DNA of 64,000 bases from Bog-756 sp963778165. Lineage in GTDB: Bacteria; Actinomycetota; Acidimicrobiia; Acidimicrobiales; RAAP-2. The translations under genes were made by a program, and so were the position numbers. Where the stretch lies: NCBI GenBank assembly GCA_963778165.1, contig CAVZTE010000007.1:434001-498000 (forward strand). Direction: 5' to 3'. The notes under the pieces were generated by a model. The model was not told the DNA's origin and did no database searches. It saw only the letters and a list, made by a program, of their open reading frames with translations. Positions 29,274 through 38,787 of the stretch are shown here, one piece after another. Position 1 is the first letter of the stretch. Every line of letters begins with the position of its first letter.

Positions 29274-30311
29274 ATGGGATTTGGTGTTGCTCTGGGAGAG
29301 GTCGAGCAGCTGACCATCTGTCAGGACCGTAGAACAGGCCTGCAGGCGGTGATCGCCGTGGACGACACCACCCTCGGCCCGGGCCTCGGTGGGATCCGCT
29401 GGCGCCCCTATTCCGATATGACCGCCGCCGCCGCCGAAGCCCTCCGCCTGGCCCGGGGCATGACCCTCAAAAATGCCTGTGCCGATATTCCTTACGGCGG
29501 CGCCAAGTCGGTGATCTGCGCCCGGCCCGAGGGGCCGCCATCCGGCTCGGACCGCATTGCTCAACTCGAATCATTCGGTCGGTTCGTTGCCCGGCTCGGG
29601 GACGCCTACGTGCCGGGGGTGGACATGGGGACCTCTGTTGACGATCTGGCCGTGATCGGCAGTGTCGCGCCCGATGTGTCCTGTGACCGTCAGGATCCCT
29701 CACCGATGACCGCGCTCGGAGTGTTTGCCGGCATCCGGGCTGCCGTCGAATCTGGAGGGGGACCGCTCCGCGGGTCCAGGGTCCTGGTCCAGGGAGCCGG
29801 GCACGTGGGGGCCGACCTGGCCCGCCGCCTGGCGGCCGCGGGTTGCCGTTTGCTTGTGGCCGACACCGAGGAGACCCGCGCCGCGGCAATCGCCACTCGA
29901 ACCGGTGCCACCGTGGTCGACCCAGGGAGTGCGCTCGACACCGAGTGCGACGTTTTCGCCCCATGCGCCACTGCGCGGGTCATCGACGGGACGGCTCTCG
30001 GTCGGCTCCGCTGCCGGATTGTGGCTGGCGCTGCCAACGACGTTCTCGCTGCACCCGACCTGGCCGAAGGGCTGGCAGCGAGGAGCATCGTGTACGTGCC
30101 CGACTTCGTGATCAGCGCAGGCGGGGTCATCCACATCCACGCGCTGCGGTCCGGTTGGGGGTCCGACAAGCTCGAGGGCTCGCTGCTGGCCATCGGCGAC
30201 CGGGTGCGCCGGATCCTCCACGAGGCCGAGCGGACCGGGCAGTCCCCGGTGTCGGTAGCCGAGACCATGGCGTCAGACCGGCTTGGGCGACCCCTCGCCC
30301 TACCCGTCTAG
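29274..30311 (+). CDS. leucine/valine/phenylalanine-type amino acid dehydrogenase
   Basis: 345 residues of the Glu/Leu/Phe/Val dehydrogenase family. The N-terminal catalytic domain has K66 in GMTLKNACADIPYGGAKSVI and K78 in the same motif, the two conserved lysines. The Rossmann domain has the NAD motif VLVQGAGHVGADLA. It oxidatively deaminates a branched or aromatic amino acid to the 2-oxoacid. The next gene can decarboxylate that product. The stop codon abuts the GTG of that gene with no gap. Confidence 0.9.
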   Translation: MGFGVALGEVEQLTICQDRRTGLQAVIAVDDTTLGPGLGGIRWRPYSDMTAAAAEALRLARGMTLKNACADIPYGGAKSVICARPEGPPSGSDRIAQLESFGRFVARLGDAYVPGVDMGTSVDDLAVIGSVAPDVSCDRQDPSPMTALGVFAGIRAAVESGGGPLRGSRVLVQGAGHVGADLARRLAAAGCRLLVADTEETRAAAIATRTGATVVDPGSALDTECDVFAPCATARVIDGTALGRLRCRIVAGAANDVLAAPDLAEGLAARSIVYVPDFVISAGGVIHIHALRSGWGSDKLEGSLLAIGDRVRRILHEAERTGQSPVSVAETMASDRLGRPLALPV

Positions 30312-33300
30312 GTGACACGGGGGGACGCGGTGCTGACACCGTTTGGGGCCGCTCCGGCTGAGACCGGCTGTGGCCCAGGCTCCGTGTCCCTCGACGACGT
30401 CTACCTCGAGGCGGGTTCGGATGGCCCACAGCGTGCCCTGATGTCCGGCATCCAGGGCGTCGTGCGGGTGATCCTCGACCAGCGACGGCTCGACCGGCAC
30501 CGGGGGCTCGATACGGCGGCCTTCGTGAGCGGGTACGAGGGTTCGCCCCTCGGTGGTCTCGATATCGAGCTCGGACGGGCATCGGCGCGGCTGGAGGCCG
30601 AGGGCGTCGTGTTTCGTCCAGGCCTCAATGAGGAGCTTGCCGCCACCGCAGTGGCCGGCACCCAGCTCTTGGCCGACGTCCCTGGACACCACCACGAGGG
30701 TGTGACCGGATGGTGGTATGGCAAGAACCCAGGTCTGGACCGGGCCGCCGACGCCATCCGTCACGGCAACTACGCCGGCACTGCACCCCTCGGCGGAGCG
30801 GTGGCGCTCATCGGCGATGATCCGGCCTGCAAGTCCTCGACCATGCCGAGCTCGTCATGGGCCATGGCCAGGAGCCTCAACGTGCCGCTCTTTGCACCCG
30901 GGACCGTCGGGGATCTCGTTCGCCTCGGTCTGCATGCCGTGGCCCTGTCGCGTGCGACCGGGTTGTGGTCGGGCATGCAGATCGTGACCGAAGTGGCCGA
31001 CGGCTCGGCGGTGGTGGACCTCACCCCGTTCGAACCCGTCGCCGGTCAGGTCGTAGCGCGGCCCTCGGCGGCCCGGCTCTTACTGGGAGCGTCTGGCCTC
31101 GAGGCTGAGGCCGACCTGTTCTCGGTGCGGCTTCCGGCCGTGCTGGAGTACGCCCGGGCCGCGGGACTCACGACGCTCATTGCCGACTCGCCAGATCCCT
31201 CACTTGCCGTTGTGGCATCGGGTACCGCGTTCGCCGCCGTTCGGCGAGCCGTCGTGGACCTCGGGTTATGGGATGGGTCGGGTGTCGCGCTCGCCGGCCT
31301 GCGCCTGATCCGCGTCGACCTGCCCTGGCCTCTGGACGGGGACGAACTGGTCCGGCTCACTGCCGGCCTCAACGAGGTGCTGGTCGTGGAGGACAAGGGG
31401 CCGTTCATCGAGTCGCAGCTGAAGGAGGCCTTCTACGGCAGGACTGGAGCCCCGGTGGTCAGTGGCAAGTTCGATCCGGAAGGCCGCCAGCTCATCCCGA
31501 CCAGCGGCACGGTGACATCGGACGACGTGGCAAGGGCCCTAGCCCGACGGCTCGGGGAGGACAGATTGCCGCAACCCGCCAGGCAGCGCATTACCCAGCT
31601 CTCGGCCGGTCCGAGGCTGCATCTTCGCCTCGCGCCGCTGCCGTCGCGTACCCCGTATTTCTGCTCAGGCTGCCCTCACAACATCTCGACCCAGGCGTCC
31701 GACGACCAGCTCGTGGGCCTCGGGATCGGATGCCACATCATGGCTGCCCTCGATGAGCACGGTCGTGGCCACCACATTGGGCTCACCCAGATGGGCGGAG
31801 AGGGCGCCCAGTGGATAGGGTTGGCGCCCTTTGCCGGAGATCGCCATTTCGTGCAGAACCTGGGCGACGGCACGTTCTTCCACTCGGGCTCGCTCGCCGT
31901 GCGGGCCGCAGTGGCGGCTGGCGTCGACATCACCTATCGCCTGCTTTACAACGGCGCCGTCGCCATGACCGGTGGGCAGGAACCGCTCGGGACAATGGCG
32001 GTGCCCGAGCTCACTCGGCTGCTCGCCACCGAGGGGGTGCGCCAGGTGGTGGTGACCACCCCGGATCCCGCAAGCTATCGCCGGGTCGTCCTCGACCCCA
32101 TCGCCAGCGTCCGACATCGGGACGAACTTCCAGGTGTCCTTGCTGAGCTCGAGAAAGTCGGCGGTGTGACGGTTTTGATCCATGACGATCGTTGCGCGGC
32201 CGAGGAGCGGCGACAGCGCCACCGCGGGAAACTGGCCGAACCACCTGACCGGGTGTGGATCAACGAACGGGTCTGCGAGGGCTGCGGGGACTGCGGGGAA
32301 CACTCGACGTGCCTGTCGGTGGTGCCGGTCGAGACAGAGTTCGGCAATAAGACGCGCATCCATCAGGGTTCGTGCAACCATGACCGCTCCTGCCTCGAGG
32401 GCGACTGCCCGTCGTTCGTGCTGGTCACAGCCAGCCGCCGTCGACGTCGTGGCAAAAATGACGGAAATCACCTGCCCAATGTGGCGCCCAGTCCTTCCGA
32501 ACCGCCAGTTCTCCTGGTCGATCCCGATCGGTGCCGGGTGGGGACCAACGTGCTCGTCCGCATGCCCGGCATCGGTGGTACCGGGGTGGTCACCCTGTCG
32601 CGGATCGTGCAGATGGCGGCCCACCTCGATGGTCTCTATGCTGCCGGACTCGATCAGACCGGACTGGCTCAAAAAGGCGGTCCGGTGATTTCCGACGTGC
32701 GTATTTCGCCCCGTCTCATCGAAGGGACGGTTCGAGCCAGCGCGCGGTCGGTTGACCTCCTCCTCGGTCTCGATGTGCTCGGCGCGGTTGCTGAGGAGAC
32801 CTTGACGACGTGCGAGCCGACCCGCACGGTTGCTGTCGTCAACACCGCGAAAGTAGCGACCGCGGCCATGGTGCACGACCCGTCGATCGCCTTCCCGCAC
32901 GACATCTCACGTTTGGACCGGGCGACCCTCCACGCCGAGAACCTCTACCTCGACGCGCAATGGATTGCCGAACGCCTCTTCGCCGACGACCTGCCGACCA
33001 ACATGGTCATGCTCGGCGCTGCTGTGCAACACGGCTGCCTTCCGCTGACGCCGGGGTCCGTGGAACGGGCCATCGAGCTCAACGGAACTGCGGTCACGGT
33101 CAACCTCGCCGCCTTCCGCTGGGGCCGGGCCGCGGCGATCGACCCCGACGCGGTGGGCACGGCCCTCAAACCCTCGTTACCGGCCCCGCCCCCTTCGCCA
33201 GTAGCCCTCGAACGACTGCTCGATTCGGCCCCTCCCACCCTCGTACCGGTGCTGGGCCGCCGGGCAGCCGACCTGGTCGGCTGGCAGAGCACCAGAATCG

Positions 33301-33908
33301 CCCGCCGCTACGTCGAAGAGGTGCTGGTCGTGGCCCGTGAGGAGGCCGAACGGACCAGCGGCAGCTCCCACCCGGTGGCCGTGGCATACGCCAAGGGCTT
33401 GCACAAGCTCTGGGCTTACAAGGACGAATACGAGGTGGCGCGACTTCATCTAGACCCGATGCAGCGTGCCGCCGTCGAGGCCGAGTTCGGACCGGGCGCC
33501 CGTACCCGGGTGCTGTTGCGGCCGCCCCTGCTCGCCGCCTTCGGCCTGCGCCGCAAGATCAGTGTCGGTCGTATGGCCCGCCCCGCCTTTGCGGCGCTTC
33601 GCGCTGCCCGTCACCTGCGTGGCACACCACTGGACCCTTTCGGACGAACAAGCATGCGTCGCACCGAGCGGTCCCTTGTCGGTGAGTACCGGCACGCCGT
33701 GCGCCGCGCCATGGAGCATCTGCAACCCGGTAATGCGTCCATCGTTGAAGCCCTGGCTGGTTTACCGCAGGAGGTACGCGGCTTTGAAGATGTAAAGCGT
33801 CGGGGTATCGAGCGCTTCCGTCAGCGATTGGCCGAATTGAGTATTGCAATCTCCGATCCTCCAGCGGCCGCCGGACATCTTCCAGAGAGCGTGCCGGTCG
33901 CAGGCTGA
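30312..33908 (+). CDS. indolepyruvate:ferredoxin oxidoreductase, fused alpha-beta type
   Basis: 1198 residues. The N-terminal half is the pyruvate:ferredoxin-type pyrimidine-binding domain (GYEGSPLGGLDIEL). Then come the thiamine diphosphate domain with CSGCPHNIST and a Cys-rich stretch CEGCGDCGEHSTC...CNHDRSCLEGDC that can hold iron-sulfur clusters. The gamma-type domain begins LVRMPGIGGTGVVTLSRI. It oxidatively decarboxylates aryl or branched 2-oxoacids to acyl-CoA and reduced ferredoxin. The start GTG directly follows the dehydrogenase stop, so deamination and decarboxylation are coexpressed. Confidence 0.92.
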   Translation: MTRGDAVLTPFGAAPAETGCGPGSVSLDDVYLEAGSDGPQRALMSGIQGVVRVILDQRRLDRHRGLDTAAFVSGYEGSPLGGLDIELGRASARLEAEGVVFRPGLNEELAATAVAGTQLLADVPGHHHEGVTGWWYGKNPGLDRAADAIRHGNYAGTAPLGGAVALIGDDPACKSSTMPSSSWAMARSLNVPLFAPGTVGDLVRLGLHAVALSRATGLWSGMQIVTEVADGSAVVDLTPFEPVAGQVVARPSAARLLLGASGLEAEADLFSVRLPAVLEYARAAGLTTLIADSPDPSLAVVASGTAFAAVRRAVVDLGLWDGSGVALAGLRLIRVDLPWPLDGDELVRLTAGLNEVLVVEDKGPFIESQLKEAFYGRTGAPVVSGKFDPEGRQLIPTSGTVTSDDVARALARRLGEDRLPQPARQRITQLSAGPRLHLRLAPLPSRTPYFCSGCPHNISTQASDDQLVGLGIGCHIMAALDEHGRGHHIGLTQMGGEGAQWIGLAPFAGDRHFVQNLGDGTFFHSGSLAVRAAVAAGVDITYRLLYNGAVAMTGGQEPLGTMAVPELTRLLATEGVRQVVVTTPDPASYRRVVLDPIASVRHRDELPGVLAELEKVGGVTVLIHDDRCAAEERRQRHRGKLAEPPDRVWINERVCEGCGDCGEHSTCLSVVPVETEFGNKTRIHQGSCNHDRSCLEGDCPSFVLVTASRRRRRGKNDGNHLPNVAPSPSEPPVLLVDPDRCRVGTNVLVRMPGIGGTGVVTLSRIVQMAAHLDGLYAAGLDQTGLAQKGGPVISDVRISPRLIEGTVRASARSVDLLLGLDVLGAVAEETLTTCEPTRTVAVVNTAKVATAAMVHDPSIAFPHDISRLDRATLHAENLYLDAQWIAERLFADDLPTNMVMLGAAVQHGCLPLTPGSVERAIELNGTAVTVNLAAFRWGRAAAIDPDAVGTALKPSLPAPPPSPVALERLLDSAPPTLVPVLGRRAADLVGWQSTRIARRYVEEVLVVAREEAERTSGSSHPVAVAYAKGLHKLWAYKDEYEVARLHLDPMQRAAVEAEFGPGARTRVLLRPPLLAAFGLRRKISVGRMARPAFAALRAARHLRGTPLDPFGRTSMRRTERSLVGEYRHAVRRAMEHLQPGNASIVEALAGLPQEVRGFEDVKRRGIERFRQRLAELSIAISDPPAAAGHLPESVPVAG

Positions 33909-34009
33909 CGGAAGTCTGTAACAGTTGGCTTACTCTTGGATGACCTCAGAAGTTGGCTCCAGGTCGCGGTACGCTCACTCACCCCTATCCGTTAACTGGG
34001 GCGCCTGGC

Positions 34010-34909
34010 CTAGTCGGCGAGGAGCGCTTCGTTCATCCTCTTCATCGCCTGATCTACGGCCAGTGGAAGCGATTTGGCGTAGTAGGGGATGTAGAACACG
34101 GTCTGTTCCACGACCCAGCCCCGGGCACGTGCCCACGTGGCCTCGTCAAAGTTCAGAAGTTCTCGATAGCGGCGGCGTGCGCCTGAGGGAAGCGACCAGG
34201 CCAGCATGGCGTCACACGCTGGATCGCCAACCCCTGCACAGCCCCAGTCGATGATGCCGTTGAGCCGGCCGTTGTCTATGAGGATGTTGCCAGGGAGCAG
34301 ATCACCATGGACCCAGACCGCATCCCCGGTCCACTCGCCCGCCTCCAGAGCACTCTGCCAGACGCGCCTTGCTCGATTGACGTCAATGATCCCTTCGAGT
34401 TGACTGATGCCCCACTGCACGGCTTCGTCATATGGTGCCATCGGAGTGCCTCTTCGGGTAGGAAGTGGGCCACCAGCCGGAGGGTGCTGCTCGAGTGCCA
34501 GTACGAACTCGGCCACGCCTTCCGTGACGACATCCCAATTGTCGACCGCGGTGAGATCCAGGCTCGTGCCCTGCAACCAGGGAAAGACGAGCCACGGGAA
34601 CGGGTAGCCATGGCCGGGACGGCCTTTGGCCAGAGGCACTGGAACTGAGGCGGGGAGGCCAGTCACCAGCTCGGGAAGCCATCGACATTCCTTTTCGATC
34701 TGGGATTGTGCCCATTGGATACGAGGAAGTCGTATGCCGAGTTCGTCACCCAACCGAAAGATGGCGTTGTCCGTCCCGGAATCTGGGACTCGGTGCAACC
34801 GCCTGTGGGCCCAGTTTGGGAACTGATCCCGGAGAAGAGCCCGCACTGTGCCATCTTCCACCAGGATCTCGTCTTCGTGCATCCGGGAGATTGAGGGACC
34901 AGCGGTCAT
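34010..34909 (-). CDS. aminoglycoside phosphotransferase-like kinase (APH/CHK fold)
   Basis: 299 residues. The catalytic loop is WVHGDLLPGNILID and the metal site is GIIDWGCAGVGDP, both intact. The N-terminal lobe has the sequence RVPDSGTDNAIFRLGDELGIRLP in place of a classic Gly-rich loop. The fold covers antibiotic kinases, choline/homoserine-type kinases and unknown small-molecule kinases. The neighbourhood gives no antibiotic context, so a housekeeping or scavenging kinase is as likely. Confidence 0.82.
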   Translation of the reverse strand: MTAGPSISRMHEDEILVEDGTVRALLRDQFPNWAHRRLHRVPDSGTDNAIFRLGDELGIRLPRIQWAQSQIEKECRWLPELVTGLPASVPVPLAKGRPGHGYPFPWLVFPWLQGTSLDLTAVDNWDVVTEGVAEFVLALEQHPPAGGPLPTRRGTPMAPYDEAVQWGISQLEGIIDVNRARRVWQSALEAGEWTGDAVWVHGDLLPGNILIDNGRLNGIIDWGCAGVGDPACDAMLAWSLPSGARRRYRELLNFDEATWARARGWVVEQTVFYIPYYAKSLPLAVDQAMKRMNEALLAD

Positions 34910-34995
34910 GAAGGAAGGTTCACCGCATCAATCAATCGGGCCTTCAGGTACCTCCTGAGCCGTAACCAAGAGTTTGCCACCGTCAGACGACCGGC

Positions 34996-35320
34996 TTAGT
35001 GGCTCCGACCCTTCAACAAAGCCTCGAGGTCCGGGACGAGAAACGAGTGATCTTCGAGCTCCACAAGGAACCCTCCCTTGACGAGATCGTCCAGCGCCTG
35101 CTCGTACCAGTAGTCGCTCGCCAAATTCTTCCCCCGCATCTGGCTGTCCAGGAGGATCAGGTAGTGCAGCCGACTCCGCGACCAGGTCCCAAGAAGAAGT
35201 CAGGTCGTTCGGTGTGAGGTTCAGCGCGGCGTCAGGGTGGTTGACCTTCCGTTCCGCCAGTAGCTCGAGCACGGATGCAAGAAACGCTCCGGACCACTCG
35301 TTCAAACGCTCGAAATTGCT
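34996..35320 (-). pseudogene. small unknown protein gene with one frameshift
   Basis: From the ATG at 35320 one frame encodes MSNFERLNEWSGAFLASVL to NLTPNDLTSSWDLVAE. The reading then moves by one base to RLHYLILLDSQMRGKNLASD, YWYEQALDDLVKGGFLVELE and a stop at 34996. Both segments look like real alpha-helical protein, whereas the unshifted continuation is Pro/Gly/Arg-rich nonsense. The product would be about 108 residues of unknown function. An earlier start before 35320 is possible. Confidence 0.5.
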
Positions 35321-35369
35321 CATCAACGCCAAAGCTATGCTTCCGAACTCCTCCGCACAAGTTCTGAAA

Positions 35370-35849
35370 CTAAGCGGAATCTGCGGCGTGTAGCTGCTCG
35401 GCCAGGGTTTCCAGCGCCTGCCGCGCATAGCCCCGCCACATCCAGACGATCGGGCGAAGCACCCCAGTGCCCAAACCTTTGGGGTGCAGGGTCCATCGCC
35501 AGGTGATCAGCGTCCCGGTGCCGTAGGGGGTGAACTCCCAATGCCCGTCGATGCTCTTCACCAACGGGCTTATCGGACCGGAGATCTCTTCTAGGCGATA
35601 GCTGAACGAGTGCGGAGCATCGATTTCAGTCAGGAGCTCGCGCATCGTTCCGCCATCCGTCGTCACGACGGTACGCGTCTCGCCGACCTGGCCCCAGACC
35701 CCCTCGTGCCCGCGAACCTCTTTCACTGGAGGCAGCAGGCCATAACGCCGGGAGAAGACCGCTGTCAGGGGCATCGGCAGGGTCAGTTCGAAGGCTCGCG
35801 ACCGTTCGATCGGGATCGCACGGAACTGCTCGACCGTGACCGTGGCCAT
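35370..35849 (-). CDS. SRPBCC family protein
   Basis: 159 residues. A helix-grip domain with HPKGLGTGVLRP, SYRLEEISGPISPLVKSIDGHWEF and GTGTLITWRWTLHP, ending in a helix WRGYARQALETLAEQL. It is typical of the polyketide cyclase-like group that includes many actinobacterial proteins of unknown ligand. It precedes the frameshifted small gene on the same strand and follows the diguanylate cyclase. Confidence 0.8.
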   Translation of the reverse strand: MATVTVEQFRAIPIERSRAFELTLPMPLTAVFSRRYGLLPPVKEVRGHEGVWGQVGETRTVVTTDGGTMRELLTEIDAPHSFSYRLEEISGPISPLVKSIDGHWEFTPYGTGTLITWRWTLHPKGLGTGVLRPIVWMWRGYARQALETLAEQLHAADSA

Positions 35850-35892
35850 CGGCCCACTTTATCGGTGGTTGGCAGCCGACGGTTCGTCGGAC

Positions 35893-37200
35893 TCAAGCAA
35901 CCCCGACCGGGCCCCAGTCTTCTCTGGCCTCTACGACCGATGCGACGGACGAACCCAGCCGCTTCGACTCGTACATAGCCCGATCGGCCTGAGCTACCAA
36001 TGCATCGACAGAGAGTGGCTTGACGGTGTAGGCCCCTCCGACGCTTGCCCGTAGATCGACGCGCCCCGCTCCGAGCTCGACGCAGTCGGCCAGGGCTTGG
36101 CGGATGCGTTCGGCAATATCACGGGTGCCATCCTCACCGGATATCTGGGGACACACGACTAGGAATTCGTCACCTCCGAAGCGCCCGACCAGGTCACCAT
36201 CCCGAACGACTGACCTCAGTCGAGAGGCCGTAAGGGTAAGGATCTCGTCTCCGATCGTGTGGCCGAAGCGATCGTTGATCGACTTGAAGCGACAGAGGTC
36301 AACGAAGACTGCCGCCACGCCTTGGCCCGAGGAACTCGGTCGATTGAGGTTCGCCGTCAGGGCGTCGAGGATCGCAGACCGGTTGAGGCACGAGGTGAGC
36401 CCATCGAAGTTGGCCCGTCGTTCGAGTTGACGCCGCAGCCGTACCTGTTCGGTCACGTCGGAGACGCAACCGACGGCGCCCGTTATCCGACCACCTGCAT
36501 CGGTGAGGGGACGCATACTGACTACGCAGAAGCAGTCGTCTGTCTCTGTTTCGCCGACCGACTTCGCAATCCGTAGTTCCAGTTCGTCGACAGGGTGATC
36601 GTCCAGAACCTGATCAACCGCTGCAAAGAACCGTTGACGGTCGGTCGCCTCGACGGCAGAGAACTGTGCCTCCACAGTCGCGGATGTCGAATGCCCCACA
36701 ATCTTTTCCAATTGGTCATTGGCAAATGTGACCCTTCGCATGGCGTCGATCTGGAACACGCCGATCGGCAGAACATCGGACAGTCGGGTCAATAGTTGCT
36801 CGCGAGCGCGTAGGGCCTCGGTGAGACTTACCTTCTCAACGGTCACCGGCTTCATCTCCGAGACCACCATCGGGTTGTTCTCGTTGTTCAGCTGATTGGT
36901 ATTCGTTGACTCGATCCACTTCCAACTGCCGTCGCTGGTCCTGTAGCGGCCCTGCCAGACGCCCACGTCACCATCAGCATCAAGCATCGCAAACCAAGCC
37001 GCAACGGCGCTGGCCTGATCTTCGGGGTGGATGAAGTCGGTGGACGGCCGCCCAATGAGCTCTTCCGGACGCCAGCCGAGGACGGCTGACATCTCGGCAC
37101 CCACGAAAATCATGACCCCTGCGGCATCACGGTGGACAGTCACCGACCCAGTGCCATGACCCCCATGAGCCTGACCCATCGTCGTGTCGTCCTCTGCCAC
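35893..37200 (-). CDS. PAS-PAS-GGDEF diguanylate cyclase
   Basis: 435 residues. PAS 1 (about 20-125) contains GWRPEELIGRPSTDFIHPED. PAS 2 (about 135-255) contains FQIDAMRRVTFANDQLEKIVGHS. The GGDEF domain (about 262-425) has FVDLCRFKSIND and an intact GGDEF active site at 342-346. The sequence RDGD at 333-336 is a product-inhibition I-site five residues upstream. No membrane segment is present, so this is a cytosolic sensor making c-di-GMP. Alternative start ATG at 37179. Confidence 0.9.
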   Translation of the reverse strand: MAEDDTTMGQAHGGHGTGSVTVHRDAAGVMIFVGAEMSAVLGWRPEELIGRPSTDFIHPEDQASAVAAWFAMLDADGDVGVWQGRYRTSDGSWKWIESTNTNQLNNENNPMVVSEMKPVTVEKVSLTEALRAREQLLTRLSDVLPIGVFQIDAMRRVTFANDQLEKIVGHSTSATVEAQFSAVEATDRQRFFAAVDQVLDDHPVDELELRIAKSVGETETDDCFCVVSMRPLTDAGGRITGAVGCVSDVTEQVRLRRQLERRANFDGLTSCLNRSAILDALTANLNRPSSSGQGVAAVFVDLCRFKSINDRFGHTIGDEILTLTASRLRSVVRDGDLVGRFGGDEFLVVCPQISGEDGTRDIAERIRQALADCVELGAGRVDLRASVGGAYTVKPLSVDALVAQADRAMYESKRLGSSVASVVEAREDWGPVGVA

Positions 37201-37574
37201 AGGTTAAGCATCGAACGATTTGGGTGCCAACCTGAGCTGGGATGTGCCCTGTCAGCATCATTTCGTCAGGACCGTGGTTAAAACTGTCGATTGGCAGCAC
37301 ATTTGGCCCGCCGCCGCGCCATGGCCATGCCGGCATGGCGGGCTCCGATCTGGTATTGCTTGATCATGTGGTCGAGTGCCGTCGAGCTGCTTGTCGCTCA
37401 CGAGGAAACCCCCCTACACCATTGTCGGCGCTACGCAGTGGGAAGGCCAAGCTAGACAACTCGCACCCCGACCGACTCACCGCCGCGTGAATAGCCCCGA
37501 GCTGGGTCAGTGGCTAATCGAGGGGCCGACCACCCATCAACGCGCCAGACCTCCAATCGACGACCTGAGATGAC
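37201..37574. other. gene-free stretch upstream of the diguanylate cyclase
   Basis: 374 bases without a credible gene. It should hold the cyclase promoter. On the minus strand near 37290-37380 one frame reads LDHMIKQYQIGARHAGMAMA and continues basic to a stop, which could be a coding relic, but no family was recognised. No inverted repeat or strong promoter was resolved. Confidence 0.35.
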
Positions 37575-38099
37575 ATGTGGGTGAGGAGCGGTCATCCAAT
37601 GTGGCCCTCCTCACGAATGCATTGCGTGACGTACAAACAGATTGCCAACCGACCTGGCCACAATTCGGTCCCCACTAAGGCGCCAGGCCTGGCGTTCCTG
37701 ACCGGCGGGGCTCTCATCGTCTGGTCGAGTTATATCCATTTCCACCTTTGGCAGGACCTCGGCTACCGGCACATCCCTACGATCGGTTGGATGTTTCTCA
37801 CGCAATCCATCGGCGGTTTGCTCATAGGCCTGACGATTCTCGTCGTTCGACGGGTCTGGGCTGGGATGCTTGGCATCGGCTTCGCTCTGGCGACCATGTC
37901 GGGATTCCTCATTTCGGTCAATCACGGCCTGTTCGGATTCAAGGACTCGGGGTCGGCTCCGTTCGCCCATCAGGCCCTGGTCATTGAGGTTGTAACCATC
38001 GTCGTTCTCGGAGTAGCCGTTGTGCTGTGTCTGATCGGCCCTGCGGATTCGAGTGGGCGTGTGCAATCTGCCTCCATGCCTGTAGCTCGGGGCAGTTGA
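37575..38099 (+). CDS. four-helix integral membrane protein of unknown function
   Basis: 174 residues with four predicted membrane helices: GLAFLTGGALIVWSSYIHFH, MFLTQSIGGLLIGLTILVV, AGMLGIGFALATMSGFLI and VIEVVTIVVLGVAVVLCLIG. The paired His residues in the first helix region (YIHFHLW) and the His in the third loop are noticeable. No family was recognised. Starts at 37575, or at one of the in-frame methionines just after, cannot be separated. Confidence 0.6.
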   Translation: MWVRSGHPMWPSSRMHCVTYKQIANRPGHNSVPTKAPGLAFLTGGALIVWSSYIHFHLWQDLGYRHIPTIGWMFLTQSIGGLLIGLTILVVRRVWAGMLGIGFALATMSGFLISVNHGLFGFKDSGSAPFAHQALVIEVVTIVVLGVAVVLCLIGPADSSGRVQSASMPVARGS

Positions 38100-38327
38100 G
38101 GCGGATCGGTTGGGCACCACTGGCTCTGGACCGTCGTCTGGGGCTTGTGGAGCGGGCCAGAGGTCCCCTCAACGCAGGTGCAATCCCTTTTGAAGCCAGA
38201 GCCGGTTCGCTCCCTGCCTACTCCGATATCGCAGGCGCCCGGCCGGAGTTCGTCACACATCCCAGCGGAATGCGGATGAACTGCCGGTGATTTCATCCAG
38301 TTTGTCATCGGTGACGAACTACAGACG

Positions 38328-38741
38328 ATGAACGCTGACCGGACTCGTTGGGGAAGCCCACTAGGGAAATACATTCTGCCTGCGTTTGTGGCCGCGCTCG
38401 CTCTGACGCTGGCGTCGTGCTCCGCCGGTGGCAGTTCGGCAACGGCCACATCCGCCGTCGGCTCGAAAGCCGCACCTCATTCTGTTAGTGCGCGTGCGAT
38501 CACCATCCATAACTTCATGTTTTCGCCCGCCACCCTCACCGTGCCGCCTGGCGCCACGGTGACGGTCACCAACATGGATCAGGTCACCCACACGCTCACT
38601 GCGAGCAAGGGCCAGTTCACCACGGGAGACATCGCTCCGGGGCAGTCTAAAACCTTCACTGCTCCGAGGACTCCCGGACAGTACGCCTACATCTGCTCGA
38701 TTCATCAGTACATGTCCGGGACGATCGTCGTCTCAGGCTGA
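38328..38741 (+). CDS. plastocyanin-like cupredoxin lipoprotein
   Basis: 137 residues. A signal peptide ends in a lipobox LTLASC (C31). One cupredoxin domain follows with type-1 copper ligands H88 (VTHTL), C123, H126 and M129 (YICSIHQYM). It is an exported electron carrier. It lies upstream of two ferritin-like genes on the same strand with a 46-base gap, so they may form one operon. Confidence 0.87.
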   Translation: MNADRTRWGSPLGKYILPAFVAALALTLASCSAGGSSATATSAVGSKAAPHSVSARAITIHNFMFSPATLTVPPGATVTVTNMDQVTHTLTASKGQFTTGDIAPGQSKTFTAPRTPGQYAYICSIHQYMSGTIVVSG

Positions 38742-38787
38742 TGACACTTCAGACCACAGCTCTATCACCCCACACAGGAGGAAGACC

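Noticed and set aside
31665..32900. 411-residue frame antisense to the indolepyruvate oxidoreductase
   Set aside because: His/Gly/Arg-rich shadow of a well-supported gene.
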